Notes under the pieces: generated by a model
What the model saw: the letters and a program-made list of their open reading frames with translations, nothing else
What the model was told of the DNA's origin: nothing
The model's database searches: none
Position numbers and translations under genes: made by a program
In this document: in pieces, positions 16,785-25,137 of the stretch
Position numbering within the stretch: the stretch's first letter is position 1
Layout: each line of letters begins with the position of its first letter
DNA from: an uncultured Phocaeicola sp.
Lineage (GTDB): Bacteria; Bacteroidota; Bacteroidia; Bacteroidales; Bacteroidaceae
Direction: 5' to 3'
DNA: 39,069 nucleotides
Assembly (NCBI GenBank): GCA_948579315.1
Contig: CAPAOL010000035.1
Coordinates: forward strand, 1-39,069

Positions 16785-17813
16785 CTATTTCTTATTAGAA
16801 AACAGGTGAATGTTCTTAAATAAAGGATTCTTGCGGTCCAAAATTAAGATTTCTGCCAATAACAATAGTAGAATAACCCATGCAATAGCTTGGAATTGTT
16901 CGTTAAACTCTGTATATACTTTCGACTCTACATCAGACTTCGCCATTTTGTTCACTTCTTGATTGATAGCTCTTTGGGCTGAATTAGAGTTGTCTACTCG
17001 TACATATATACCTTTTCCTTCCTTAGCAATTTCCTGACACATAGCTTCATTCAAACGGGTAACAATCACATTACCTTCCCGGTCGCGGCGATAATCATTC
17101 GTTCCTTCTACCGGAATGGGGGCACCATCAGGCATACCTACTCCCAATACACTTACTTGAATACCTTTTTCTGCAGCGGCTTTGGCGGCTTCCACTGCAC
17201 CACCCTCATGATTTTCACCGTCAGTAATAACAATAATAGCACGTCCTACCCCTTCTTGTGGAGTGAAACTACGAGCTGCTAAATTGATTGCTTCCCCGAT
17301 AGCTGTACCCTGTTTAGAAATCAACGAAGGATTGATGGACTCTAAAAACATCTTAGCAGAAATATAGTCGCTTGTTATTGGTAGCTGAGTAAAAGCGTCA
17401 CCTGCAAATACAATCATACCTACCTTATCATTGTCAAGTTCATCCACTAATCTGGAAATTAGTCTTTTTGCTTTTTCCAGACGGCTAGGTTGTACATCTT
17501 GAGCTAACATAGAGTTTGAAATATCCAAAGCTATAATTACCTCTACTCCTTTACGCTTAACCGTTTCCAGCTTAGAACCGAATTGGGGGCGTGCTAATAA
17601 TACGGAGAACAAGCCAATAGCAACAAAAATAATCCAGAATTTTACATCCGGACGATATTTGGATACATCAGGCATCAATTGAGCCAATAAAGTCGGGTCC
17701 CCGAAGCGTCGGATATTTTTTCTTCTCTTGTAGTTGGAATACAAGTAGAAAGCTGCTAAAAAAGGTAATAGCAGCAATAAGTATAAATATGTAGGTTCTC
17801 CAAATCGAAACAT
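16785..17813 (-). CDS. batB: BatB: membrane vWA-domain protein
   Basis: A 342-aa inner-membrane protein. Membrane helices are at about residues 8-25, 58-74 and near the C-terminus (QAIAWVILLLLLAEILIL). Between the second and third lies a von Willebrand A domain with an intact MIDAS metal site: DISNS at 97-101, the threonine in GTAIGEA, and TDGENHEGG. Such domains bind a divalent metal and a protein partner. BatB is paired with BatA and the TPR proteins BatC/BatE in the aerotolerance operon. It begins 45 bp after batA; that spacer holds a 10-bp direct repeat (GATTGACAAA at 17830 and 17844). Confidence 0.92.
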   Translation of the reverse strand: MFRFGEPTYLYLLLLLPFLAAFYLYSNYKRRKNIRRFGDPTLLAQLMPDVSKYRPDVKFWIIFVAIGLFSVLLARPQFGSKLETVKRKGVEVIIALDISNSMLAQDVQPSRLEKAKRLISRLVDELDNDKVGMIVFAGDAFTQLPITSDYISAKMFLESINPSLISKQGTAIGEAINLAARSFTPQEGVGRAIIVITDGENHEGGAVEAAKAAAEKGIQVSVLGVGMPDGAPIPVEGTNDYRRDREGNVIVTRLNEAMCQEIAKEGKGIYVRVDNSNSAQRAINQEVNKMAKSDVESKVYTEFNEQFQAIAWVILLLLLAEILILDRKNPLFKNIHLFSNKK

Positions 17814-17858
17814 CTTCTTACTATTTTATGATTGACAAATAACGATTGACAAACATTC

Positions 17859-18842
17859 TTATGGAATTTTCTTGAGTACCGAATTGCGTAATAGTACTTC
17901 CAACAAGACACAGAGGAAAGCTGCTAAAGCAAACCAATGATATTCTTCGTCCCGCTTACTATACTCTTTTACATTCAGTTTCGTCTTTTCCAGTTTATCA
18001 ATTTCTTCATATACTTCTTTAAGCTTCGAGTTGCTCGTAGCCCGGAAATAGTTACCATCTGTCGTTCCGGCAATCTCTGTCAATGTTTTTTCATCAATTT
18101 CTACCGGCATACTTACATATTGCACCGTATTTCCGACTGGATAAGGATAAGGAGCCATTCCATTGGTACCTACTCCGATAGTATATACACGAATACCAAA
18201 GCTTTTTGCTATTTCTGCCGCTGTCATAGGCGAAATATCTCCTTTGTTATTTGTACCATCCGTCAATAAGATAATAACTTTGGATTTCGCTTTGCTATCT
18301 TTTAAGCGGGTTACAGCATTTGCAATACCCATACCGACAGCAGTACCGTCAGTGATAAGACCACATTTGATATTATGTATCATATCCAACAATACAGCAT
18401 GGTCTACAGTCAACGGACATTGGGTGAAAGTTTCTCCTGCAAATAATGTAATACCGATATTATCATTGGGACGTCCATTGATAAACTCTGCAGCTACGTC
18501 TTTAGCAGCTTCCAGTCTGTTCGGCTTCAAGTCTTCAGCCAGCATACTGGTAGAAACGTCGATAGCCAGCATAATATCAATTCCTTCTATCTCACTGTTC
18601 TGCCACTTATTAGTAGTTTGCGGGCGTGCAAGAACCAAAATAACCAGTACTAAAGCAAAGCAGCGTAATAGAAATGGAGCATGCAACAAATAATTCTTAT
18701 AACTTTTAGGTGTATGCGCATATACCTGGGCATCTGAAATTTGAAGAGTTGCTTCACTTTTCTTTTGCTTCAGGATATACCATACAATATACGGTATAAG
18801 CAATAATAGCAAAAACAGATATTCAATATTGGCAAAAACCAT
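17859..18842 (-). CDS. batA: BatA: membrane vWA-domain protein
   Basis: A 327-aa paralogue of BatB with the same build. Membrane helices are at about 7-24 and 57-73, and a vWA domain has a complete MIDAS (DVSTS 95-99, GTAVGMG, TDGTNNKG). A C-terminal helix near 305-322 closes it. It also carries the segment RPNDNIGITLFAGETFTQCPLT that is typical for the BatA/B family. In B. fragilis, disruption of this locus impairs survival of oxygen exposure; the molecular activity of the proteins is not known. It follows the DUF4381-like gene by 49 bp. Confidence 0.92.
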   Translation of the reverse strand: MVFANIEYLFLLLLLIPYIVWYILKQKKSEATLQISDAQVYAHTPKSYKNYLLHAPFLLRCFALVLVILVLARPQTTNKWQNSEIEGIDIMLAIDVSTSMLAEDLKPNRLEAAKDVAAEFINGRPNDNIGITLFAGETFTQCPLTVDHAVLLDMIHNIKCGLITDGTAVGMGIANAVTRLKDSKAKSKVIILLTDGTNNKGDISPMTAAEIAKSFGIRVYTIGVGTNGMAPYPYPVGNTVQYVSMPVEIDEKTLTEIAGTTDGNYFRATSNSKLKEVYEEIDKLEKTKLNVKEYSKRDEEYHWFALAAFLCVLLEVLLRNSVLKKIP

Positions 18843-18891
18843 TTTATTTATGATTTAACAGTTTACTATTTAGTATTAAGCTATACATCCT

Positions 18892-19980
18892 TTATACAAA
18901 AAGATTGTATAACTGTAGACCTATATATATAAAGGTACCGATCAATGCTGCTGATAACAATGCAATTCCACAAATCAGCATAGCTTTAACACGTAAAGAA
19001 CGTTTCTCAATAACAGTGATTTCCGTTGGTTGCGTTTTCTGATTTTCCTCTTCTGGTTGTTTGGTCTCATTGATAAAATCAATGGCATTAATCAAATTGG
19101 CATCATTTTCATTCATCTGAGGATTATGCTTAGCGAACTTCACTAAATCAGCAGTCTGGAACAATAGTTTTAGGTCTGATATGGCCTCTTTATCATTCAT
19201 TTCCAGTAACTGATCGATTATTTCAGAAGAAGTCATTTCCAATGCATTAAATCCGAAACGATCCTTAATATATGTACGAATGGCATCGGTAAGTTCGGTA
19301 TAATATTCCTTCGGTTGCCCTTTCTGCCAAACCTTCTCTGCTTTGATACGTTCTATCTCTTTCATTGCAGCCTGATGTGGCGGCAATTTAGGTTCAATTT
19401 TTATTTTACGGATAATAGGTTTATTATCACGTATACGAATAATGAGATAGATTAATAAACCAAGCAAAGGTAAAGCCAGGAATGAACAAGCAATCAATCC
19501 ATACCAATCTTCCCACGCAAAAGGAGCTTTCATCACAGGTTTCTGCCCAAAAAACTGGTCCGGATGTAATGTATCAACCGGCATCGAATATACTTTCAAT
19601 GCTAAAGCTTTGGATTTATATACTTTATCATCTACGGTAACCGGCATTGGTGGTAGATAATATAGAGCAGAATCAAAGGAAGTGATAATGTATTCTTGAG
19701 TAATCAACATTCGTTGGCGATCATTCAAAAATTGAGTATCCGGTTTGACTGTTTCTATAATTTCCACACCTCTTACCAATGTATCAGTGTAAGTAGGAAA
19801 AATAGCACGCTGTTTAGCATCCATGGCTACTTGCAATTGCACTTTCGCCTGTTCGCCAATCAGTATCTGCAATGAATCAATTTTTGCTTCTACCGTGACA
19901 GACTGTGCTGCTGCTTTGCCTACAGACAATAGAGCTAATAATGCTATCAGAATAATATTTCTATTCATCTTTGATTCCAT
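18892..19980 (-). CDS. DUF4381-like membrane protein of the bat operon
   Basis: A 362-aa protein encoded between the DUF58 and batA genes. It has a signal peptide near the N-terminus (about residues 5-26) and a periplasmic beta-rich part similar in feel to BatD (LQILIGEQAKVQLQV). A membrane helix near 170-190 (IACSFLALPLLGLLIYLIIRI) is followed by a cytoplasmic helical part (KEYYTELTDAIRTYIKDRFGFNALEMTSSEIIDQL), and a second helix lies at the C-terminus. Proteins at this position in MoxR-DUF58-vWA operons are usually called DUF4381 or BatD-like. The start codon shares a base with the stop of the DUF58 gene (TAATG), a sign of coupled translation. The protein may instead start at the Met at residue 5. 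No enzymatic motif is visible. Confidence 0.8.
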   Translation of the reverse strand: MESKMNRNIILIALLALLSVGKAAAQSVTVEAKIDSLQILIGEQAKVQLQVAMDAKQRAIFPTYTDTLVRGVEIIETVKPDTQFLNDRQRMLITQEYIITSFDSALYYLPPMPVTVDDKVYKSKALALKVYSMPVDTLHPDQFFGQKPVMKAPFAWEDWYGLIACSFLALPLLGLLIYLIIRIRDNKPIIRKIKIEPKLPPHQAAMKEIERIKAEKVWQKGQPKEYYTELTDAIRTYIKDRFGFNALEMTSSEIIDQLLEMNDKEAISDLKLLFQTADLVKFAKHNPQMNENDANLINAIDFINETKQPEEENQKTQPTEITVIEKRSLRVKAMLICGIALLSAALIGTFIYIGLQLYNLFV

Positions 19981-20849
19981 TAATTTCGTTTGGCAAATAA
20001 ATTCAACAATGCCTTTACGTAATCCTGATCGGTTCTGACGGATACAGCATCCACGTTACTTTTAGTGAAAGTATCGTTAAGTTCAATCTGCTTTTGTATC
20101 CACCAGTCACGATGTGCCCGGCGTACAGCTTTGGAAGAGGTATCAATCCATTGTTCATGTCCAGTTTCTGCATCTTTGATTCGCATCAGTCCTACTGGGG
20201 GAAGATCACTAACCCTCCTGTCGTACACTTGTAATGCTACTACATCATGTTTTCTATTAGCAATGGTCAGTGCATTCTTAAAGCTGTCCTGATCAATAAA
20301 GTCTGATAAGATAAATGCGGTGCAACGTCTTTTCATCACATTTGTCAAATATTCTAAGGCAAGACGAATATTTGTACGACGGCTTTCCGGCTGAAAATCA
20401 ATCAATTCACGGATAATATATAAGATATGCTTACGTCCTTTTTTGGGAGGAATAAACTTTTCTATCCGGTCTGAAAAGAAAATCACACCAATTTTATCAT
20501 TGTTCTGGATAGCAGAGAAAGCAAGCGTGGCAGCGATTTCCGTCACCATATCTTTCTTCAACTGCTTGATCGTACCAAATTCCAAACTTCCGGAAACATC
20601 GACCATTAACATAACTGTCAGTTCGCGTTCTTCTTCAAACACTTTCACATAAGGTTTATTAAAGCGCGCAGTCACATTCCAGTCTATGTCACGTATATCA
20701 TCACCGAATTGATATTCACGAACTTCCGAAAATGACATACCCCTACCCTTGAAGGCCGAATGATATTGGCCTGCAAAGATATTGTTAGACAATCCTCGTG
20801 TCTTTATTTCAATTTGGCGAACTTTTTTTAGTATTTCACTTGTTTCCAT
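19980..20849 (-). CDS. DUF58 domain protein (vWA-like) of the bat operon
   Basis: A 289-aa soluble protein. The DUF58 signature is complete: FKGRGMSFSEVREYQFGDDIRDIDWNVTAR, followed by a vWA-like fold with MVDVSGSLEFG (a DxSGS motif as in MIDAS sites) and ILSDFIDQD. No signal peptide or membrane helix is seen. DUF58 proteins are encoded next to MoxR ATPases and are thought to link the ATPase with membrane vWA partners. It starts 82 bp after the ATPase gene, and its stop overlaps the next start by one base. Confidence 0.92.
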   Translation of the reverse strand: METSEILKKVRQIEIKTRGLSNNIFAGQYHSAFKGRGMSFSEVREYQFGDDIRDIDWNVTARFNKPYVKVFEEERELTVMLMVDVSGSLEFGTIKQLKKDMVTEIAATLAFSAIQNNDKIGVIFFSDRIEKFIPPKKGRKHILYIIRELIDFQPESRRTNIRLALEYLTNVMKRRCTAFILSDFIDQDSFKNALTIANRKHDVVALQVYDRRVSDLPPVGLMRIKDAETGHEQWIDTSSKAVRRAHRDWWIQKQIELNDTFTKSNVDAVSVRTDQDYVKALLNLFAKRN

Positions 20850-20931
20850 TTATACAGTAGTTAAGTAGTAAGTAGTTAAGTAGTCATGTATAGATTTAAT
20901 GACTACTTATTGACTATATTATAACTACAAA
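20850..20931 (-). repeat. Direct repeat plus hairpin between the MoxR and DUF58 genes
   Basis: The 13-mer AGTAGTTAAGTAG occurs at 20856-20868 and again at 20871-20883. An inverted repeat AAGTAGTCAT (20878-20887) pairs with ATGACTACTT (20899-20908) around an 11-base loop. No T run follows, so this is not an obvious terminator. A stem here could mark an RNA-processing or attenuation site between the first gene and the rest of the operon. Confidence 0.6.
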
Positions 20932-21927
20932 TTAGGGCACTTCAACCTTATTCAGAATCTTACTGATGATTTCGTCCGAAGTCATATTATTAGCTTCAGC
21001 TTCGTATGTCAATCCAATACGATGGCGGAGAACATCATGTGCTACAGCGCGTACATCTTCCGGAATTACGTAACCGCGACGCTTGATAAATGCATACGTA
21101 CGAGCAGCCAAAGCCAGATTGATAGATGCACGAGGTGAGCCCCCGAATCCGATCATATCTTTCAATTCCTTGAGATCATACTTTTCAGGGAAACGGGTTG
21201 CAAATACAATATCTACAATATAACGTTCAATCTTTTCATCCAGATACACTTGACGAACAACTTTACGTGCTTCAATAATTTCATCTGCTTTGAGAATAGG
21301 CTTCACATTGAACTTCTCACCATTGATATTTTGGCGAATAATCAATTTTTCTTCTTCCAGCTTCGGATAATCAATGACAACTTTCAGCATGAAACGGTCA
21401 ACTTGTGCTTCAGGAAGCGGGTAAGTACCTTCTTGTTCGATAGGGTTCTGAGTAGCCAGTACAAGGAAAGGTTCCGGCAATGTGAATGTTTCTTTACCAA
21501 TAGTAACCTGACGTTCCTGCATTGCTTCCAGTAAAGCACTCTGTACTTTAGCAGGAGCACGGTTGATTTCATCTGCTAATACAAAGTTTGCGAAAATTGG
21601 TCCTCGCTGCACTTTAAAAGATTCATCTTTCTGACTGTAAACCATTGTACCAATAACGTCGGCAGGCAATAAATCCGGCGTAAACTGGATACGGCTATAC
21701 TTCGCATCAATCAGAGAAGCGAGTGTTTTAATAGCCAAAGTCTTCGCCAAACCAGGCACACCTTCCAAAAGAACGTGACCATCGGAAAGTAATCCGATAA
21801 GCAGTGATTCAACCAAATGTTTCTGACCAACAATGATTTGGTCCATCCCTGTCGTAAGATTGGTAACGAAAGCACTTTGTCTTTCAATCCGCTCATTTAG
21901 CTCGCGGATATCAATTGATTCAGCCAT
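20932..21927 (-). CDS. MoxR-family AAA+ ATPase, first gene of the bat operon
   Basis: A 331-aa cytoplasmic ATPase. Walker A is GVPGLAKT at 56-63; Walker B lies in LADEINRAPAKVQSALLEAMQE. Sensor and arginine-finger regions follow (LATQNPIEQEGTYPLPEAQVDRF), and the C-terminal lid has GGSPRASINLALAARTYAF. These are the marks of MoxR/RavA-type chaperone ATPases that act on vWA-domain partners, here probably the DUF58, BatA and BatB proteins. It is the first gene after a consensus promoter and has a leader of about 75 nt with a hairpin. Confidence 0.95.
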   Translation of the reverse strand: MAESIDIRELNERIERQSAFVTNLTTGMDQIIVGQKHLVESLLIGLLSDGHVLLEGVPGLAKTLAIKTLASLIDAKYSRIQFTPDLLPADVIGTMVYSQKDESFKVQRGPIFANFVLADEINRAPAKVQSALLEAMQERQVTIGKETFTLPEPFLVLATQNPIEQEGTYPLPEAQVDRFMLKVVIDYPKLEEEKLIIRQNINGEKFNVKPILKADEIIEARKVVRQVYLDEKIERYIVDIVFATRFPEKYDLKELKDMIGFGGSPRASINLALAARTYAFIKRRGYVIPEDVRAVAHDVLRHRIGLTYEAEANNMTSDEIISKILNKVEVP

Positions 21928-21970
21928 AAATACTTAATATTTTATTATTTAAATCCCTTTTATTTTATGT

Positions 21971-21995
21971 AAGCCTTTCCTATGTCGCAAGGCTT
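21971..21995 (-). promoter_or_regulatory. Leader hairpin ahead of the bat operon
   Basis: AAGCCTT (21971-21977) and AAGGCTT (21989-21995) form a 7-bp stem with an 11-base loop within the predicted 5' leader, between the start site (about 22003) and the ATPase start codon. It could affect mRNA stability or translation. No known riboswitch fold is recognisable. Confidence 0.4.
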
Positions 21996-22008
21996 CTTAT
22001 TTTGCCTC

Positions 22009-22039
22009 CAAAAGTACGCCATATAATTAACGATTGCAA
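22009..22039 (-). promoter_or_regulatory. Promoter of the bat operon
   Basis: On the minus strand TTG (22037-22039) is followed by exactly 20 nt and then TACTTTTG (22009-22016), a perfect match to the Bacteroidales consensus. Transcription should start close to 22003. This is the only consensus promoter I see for the eight genes down to batE. Confidence 0.8.
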
Positions 22040-22113
22040 CTAATTTTTATTAAAAAACAATGTGAAATCTTTAGATTAAGGTACTTTCATACGCTTTTGT
22101 ACATCCATAACAT

Positions 22114-22151
22114 TTCACCCGATCAATACAGGATTTGCATGATCGGGTGAA
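22114..22151. terminator. Strong hairpin after the HU-LysM gene
   Basis: TTCACCCGATCA pairs perfectly with TGATCGGGTGAA around a 14-base loop, 15 bp past the stop of the HU-LysM gene. No T run follows on the minus strand. It probably ends that transcript or protects its 3' end, but it is not a textbook intrinsic terminator. Confidence 0.55.
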
Positions 22152-22165
22152 TGGATTATTGCTAT

Positions 22166-23548
22166 TTATTCTTTTGTAAGTTCCGGTATTTCGATTATTG
22201 TGCCGTATGGTACGTTATTGGGGTTCTTAATAGCCTTCGGATTGTGCTTCACGATGTATGGCCACATTGCTTTTGTACCATAAAAACGCAAGGAAACTTT
22301 AGTCAAAGTTTCTCCTTCTTTGATTGTATATTTCGTTTTGGTTCCTGTAATTTTATAAGATGCTGAATCCAAATAAACAGATGTAGCGGGTTGCCGTGGA
22401 GCTGGCTGAGGTTCTGCTTTGGCAGGAACAGTTTCTTCTTTTTGAGCAACAGGTGATGTGGGCGTAACAACTTTAGGCGCATCAGGTGTTATTTCCTTTA
22501 TGGTATCCTTCTGTTCAATTGTATCGGAAAGTTGTGTTTCCGGTTGAACTGGTTGAGTTGTTACAGGTGGCATATCCAATGTATTCTTGTCAGGTGAAGA
22601 AGAAAATAAATCCGGGTAATAAATAAACAGGATAACACCTCCACATAATAACAAAACAATTACAATAACAGCTATTAAATAAGGTACAGGAGATTTTTCC
22701 TTTACTGAAGCTGTTTTTTTAGAAGTTGGTTGGGATACTTGTTCTAAATTGACCGATTTTATCGTTTCTTTTTTAGCAGAAGGTATTATAGGAGCCACAG
22801 GTTGCAGATTTGCTTTCACAGGCTCTTGTTCTATAATTTTCTCGGCAGTGATCTCCTCTTTTTCTTCTATTATAGGTACTGCTGGTGCTTGTTCTACAAT
22901 TGCGACTTCCTCTTCTGGGACTTCTTCACCTTTCAACTGTTCGACTTTTTCTTCGATATCAGTTTCTGTGCTGGTCTCTTTAAGCCCTACATGAGAGGAT
23001 GGTTCAATAGATTCCTCAATGGAATCTTTCATAGATGGCTGAGCAGTTATTTGCTCTTCCTGAATCAACTCTTTTTCTGAAAGTTCATCATCAGTGCTTT
23101 CATATTCCTCTGTTACAAGGGGGGCTGTACCCTCGCCAACCTCATTCAATACAGTTTGTGCTGACGTTTCTTCTTCAGCTTCTTCTTCCTCTGTATCTTC
23201 TATCGGAGTATCTTCCAGAATTGTATTTTCATTCAATACAACAGTCTCAAAGTGTGCAAAAGGTTTATTTATTGTATCTCTTAGATTTGTATCCGGAGAA
23301 AATGAGACTTTTGTATGTCCCTTTATTTGGAAACGTTCTCCTGTGTTGACATTGACACTTTCCCGGCTATCTACATCAATAAGTTTGAAAGTTCCCAATC
23401 CTTTGATTTTTACAGTCTTCTCATTCTCCAAAGCTTGTTCTATCAAGAGAAAAAACTCTTTAACAAACGCTTCGGCGTCTTTTTTGGTCATGCTATGTTT
23501 GGCTGCTAATAAGTCAGTAAGGTCTTGAATTGTTAGTCTTTCATTCAT
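22166..23548 (-). CDS. HU-type DNA-binding domain fused through a membrane helix to LysM
   Basis: A 460-aa fusion. Residues 1-100 are an HU/IHF fold (MNERLTIQDLTDLLAAKHSMTKKDAEAF, then GLGTFKL and an arm reading SVNVNTGERFQI). The arm has Val where most HU proteins have the DNA-intercalating Pro of the NPxTG motif. Residues about 110-285 are a Glu-, Thr- and Pro-rich, probably disordered spacer. A membrane helix follows (about 287-312, PYLIAVIVIVLLLCGGVILFIYY), then a Pro/Thr-rich stretch. A C-terminal LysM motif starts near residue 405 (YTIKEGETLTKVSLRFYGT). The simple topology puts HU in the cytoplasm and LysM in the periplasm, so the protein could tie DNA to peptidoglycan; that is inference. 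It starts 13 bp after the free-standing HU gene, in the same operon as rimO. Confidence 0.88.
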   Translation of the reverse strand: MNERLTIQDLTDLLAAKHSMTKKDAEAFVKEFFLLIEQALENEKTVKIKGLGTFKLIDVDSRESVNVNTGERFQIKGHTKVSFSPDTNLRDTINKPFAHFETVVLNENTILEDTPIEDTEEEEAEEETSAQTVLNEVGEGTAPLVTEEYESTDDELSEKELIQEEQITAQPSMKDSIEESIEPSSHVGLKETSTETDIEEKVEQLKGEEVPEEEVAIVEQAPAVPIIEEKEEITAEKIIEQEPVKANLQPVAPIIPSAKKETIKSVNLEQVSQPTSKKTASVKEKSPVPYLIAVIVIVLLLCGGVILFIYYPDLFSSSPDKNTLDMPPVTTQPVQPETQLSDTIEQKDTIKEITPDAPKVVTPTSPVAQKEETVPAKAEPQPAPRQPATSVYLDSASYKITGTKTKYTIKEGETLTKVSLRFYGTKAMWPYIVKHNPKAIKNPNNVPYGTIIEIPELTKE

Positions 23549-23561
23549 AACGGGAAATTAT

Positions 23562-23840
23562 TTATTTAAACTTATCTTTCAATGTATTGCTAGGTCTATA
23601 AGATAGTACTAATTTGGGTGGAACCAACATGCGCTGTTTGCTTGCTGGGTTGATTGAAATTCGTTCCGCTTTCTTTTTTACTTCAAAAGAGCCGAATCCT
23701 TGAACTGCAATCACATTACCTTCTTCTAATTCTTGTGTCATGCAGGACAACAAAGAACTCATCAATTCGGAAGTATCCTTGATTGTGTATCCCAATCTTT
23801 CCGCTAGCTCGGATGTAAATTCCTTATTATTCATAGTCAT
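23562..23840 (-). CDS. HU-family DNA-binding protein
   Basis: A 92-aa histone-like protein of the HU/IHF fold. The N-terminal helices (NNKEFTSELAERLGYTIKDTSELMSSLLSCM) are followed by the family core QGFGSFEVKKKAERISINPASKQRM and the C-terminal YRPSNTLKDKFK. It keeps the arm NP but lacks the usual TG, so it is a diverged Bacteroidetes type rather than a close HU-alpha. Two starts are possible, at 23840 (MTMNNKEF) and at 23834 (MNNKEF); both overlap the 3' end of rimO by a few bases, which suggests translational coupling. It probably shapes the nucleoid. Confidence 0.92.
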   Translation of the reverse strand: MTMNNKEFTSELAERLGYTIKDTSELMSSLLSCMTQELEEGNVIAVQGFGSFEVKKKAERISINPASKQRMLVPPKLVLSYRPSNTLKDKFK

Positions 23841-25137
23841 TTATAATCTTTGCATATAAATCAAAATCGTCTGCATTCGTCACTTCTACCTGATAAAACT
23901 GTCCGATCTTAAGTTCTCTCTCTGAACGATTAACCAGCACTTCCGGATCTACTTCCGGTGAATCAAATTCTGTTCGTCCAATATAATAATCTCCTTCCAA
24001 ACGGTCGATGATAATTTTCATCTGTTTGCCGATTTTTTCCGCACTTAATTTTGCCGAGATACCTTGCTGGATGTCCATCAATTCATCAAGTCTGGCTTGT
24101 TTAACCTCTTGTGGAATAGAATCTTTGTATGTTTCTGCAGCATAAGTTCCCTCTTCTTCGGAATATGCAAAAGCTCCCATCCGATCAAAACGTACTTTGC
24201 GCACAAACTCTTTAAGCTCTTCGAAATCTTCTTCGGTTTCTCCGGGATGCCCCACCATTAAAGTTGTTCGCAGGTGAATACCCGGCACTTCTTTACGAAA
24301 TTGCTCAATCAGTCGGTAAGTATCCTCTTTGCTCACTTGCCGACGCATTAATTGCAACATATTGTCACTGATATGCTGAAGAGCAATATCCATATATTTA
24401 CATACATTATTGCGTTCACGCATAACCCGGAATAAATCCGTTGGAAAATGTGCCGGATAGGCATAATGCAACCGAATCCATTCCACGCCAGGGATATCGG
24501 AAATACGTTCAATCAATTCCGGAAGCATTTGTTTCTTGTACCGATCGATCCCATAATAAGTCAATTCTTGGGCGATCACCTGAAATTCTTTCACGCCTTG
24601 CGATACCAGATATCGTACTTCGTCCAAAATTTCCTCTATCGGTTTGGAGATATGGCGTCCTGTGATAATGGGAATGGCACAATAAGAACATTTGCGGTCA
24701 CACCCTTCTGAAATTTTCAGGTAAGCATAATGCTGGGGAGTTGTCAATGTCCGTTCGATATACAACTCATCATGATAGGCCTTTCCTAAATCTTGTAAAA
24801 GCTCCTTCCAGTTGAACTTGCCATAAAATTTATCTACTTGTGGTATCTCAACAGCCAATTCCTTCAGATAACGTTCGGAAAGACAACCCATTACGAAAAG
24901 TTTCTTTAAATCCCCTTCTTCCTTTCTTTCAGCAAACTCCAGAATCATGTTTATAGACTCCTCTTTGGCATCACCAATAAAGCCACATGTATTGATTACT
25001 GCAATTTCTCCTTGCGGGTTTTCAGTATCATGGGTTACGCTATATCCGACTTCTTCCAGTTGGCGCATTAACTGCTCAGAGTCAACCAAATTTTTAGAGC
25101 ATCCTAAAGTGATAATATCTATTCTCTTTCTTTTCAT
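23827..25137 (-). CDS. rimO: Ribosomal protein S12 methylthiotransferase RimO
   Basis: A 436-aa radical-SAM enzyme that adds a methylthio group to an aspartate of ribosomal protein S12. The N-terminal MTTase domain begins IDIITLGCSKNLVDSEQL with cysteines 13, 51 and 85 for one iron-sulfur cluster. The radical-SAM cluster CDRKCSYC has Cys146, Cys150 and Cys153. A C-terminal TRAM domain (MKIIIDRLEGDYYIGRTEFDSPEVDPEVLV) completes it. The CSKN and S12-type features favour RimO over MiaB. Its ATG overlaps the ftsY stop (ATGA) and its stop overlaps the HU gene, so the three are translated from one message. Confidence 0.96.
   Translation of the reverse strand: MKRKRIDIITLGCSKNLVDSEQLMRQLEEVGYSVTHDTENPQGEIAVINTCGFIGDAKEESINMILEFAERKEEGDLKKLFVMGCLSERYLKELAVEIPQVDKFYGKFNWKELLQDLGKAYHDELYIERTLTTPQHYAYLKISEGCDRKCSYCAIPIITGRHISKPIEEILDEVRYLVSQGVKEFQVIAQELTYYGIDRYKKQMLPELIERISDIPGVEWIRLHYAYPAHFPTDLFRVMRERNNVCKYMDIALQHISDNMLQLMRRQVSKEDTYRLIEQFRKEVPGIHLRTTLMVGHPGETEEDFEELKEFVRKVRFDRMGAFAYSEEEGTYAAETYKDSIPQEVKQARLDELMDIQQGISAKLSAEKIGKQMKIIIDRLEGDYYIGRTEFDSPEVDPEVLVNRSERELKIGQFYQVEVTNADDFDLYAKIINDYE

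Noticed and set aside
13341..21927. Novel system formed by MoxR, DUF58, vWA and TPR genes
   Set aside because: The set and order match the known Bacteroides aerotolerance (bat) operon, so it is not new.
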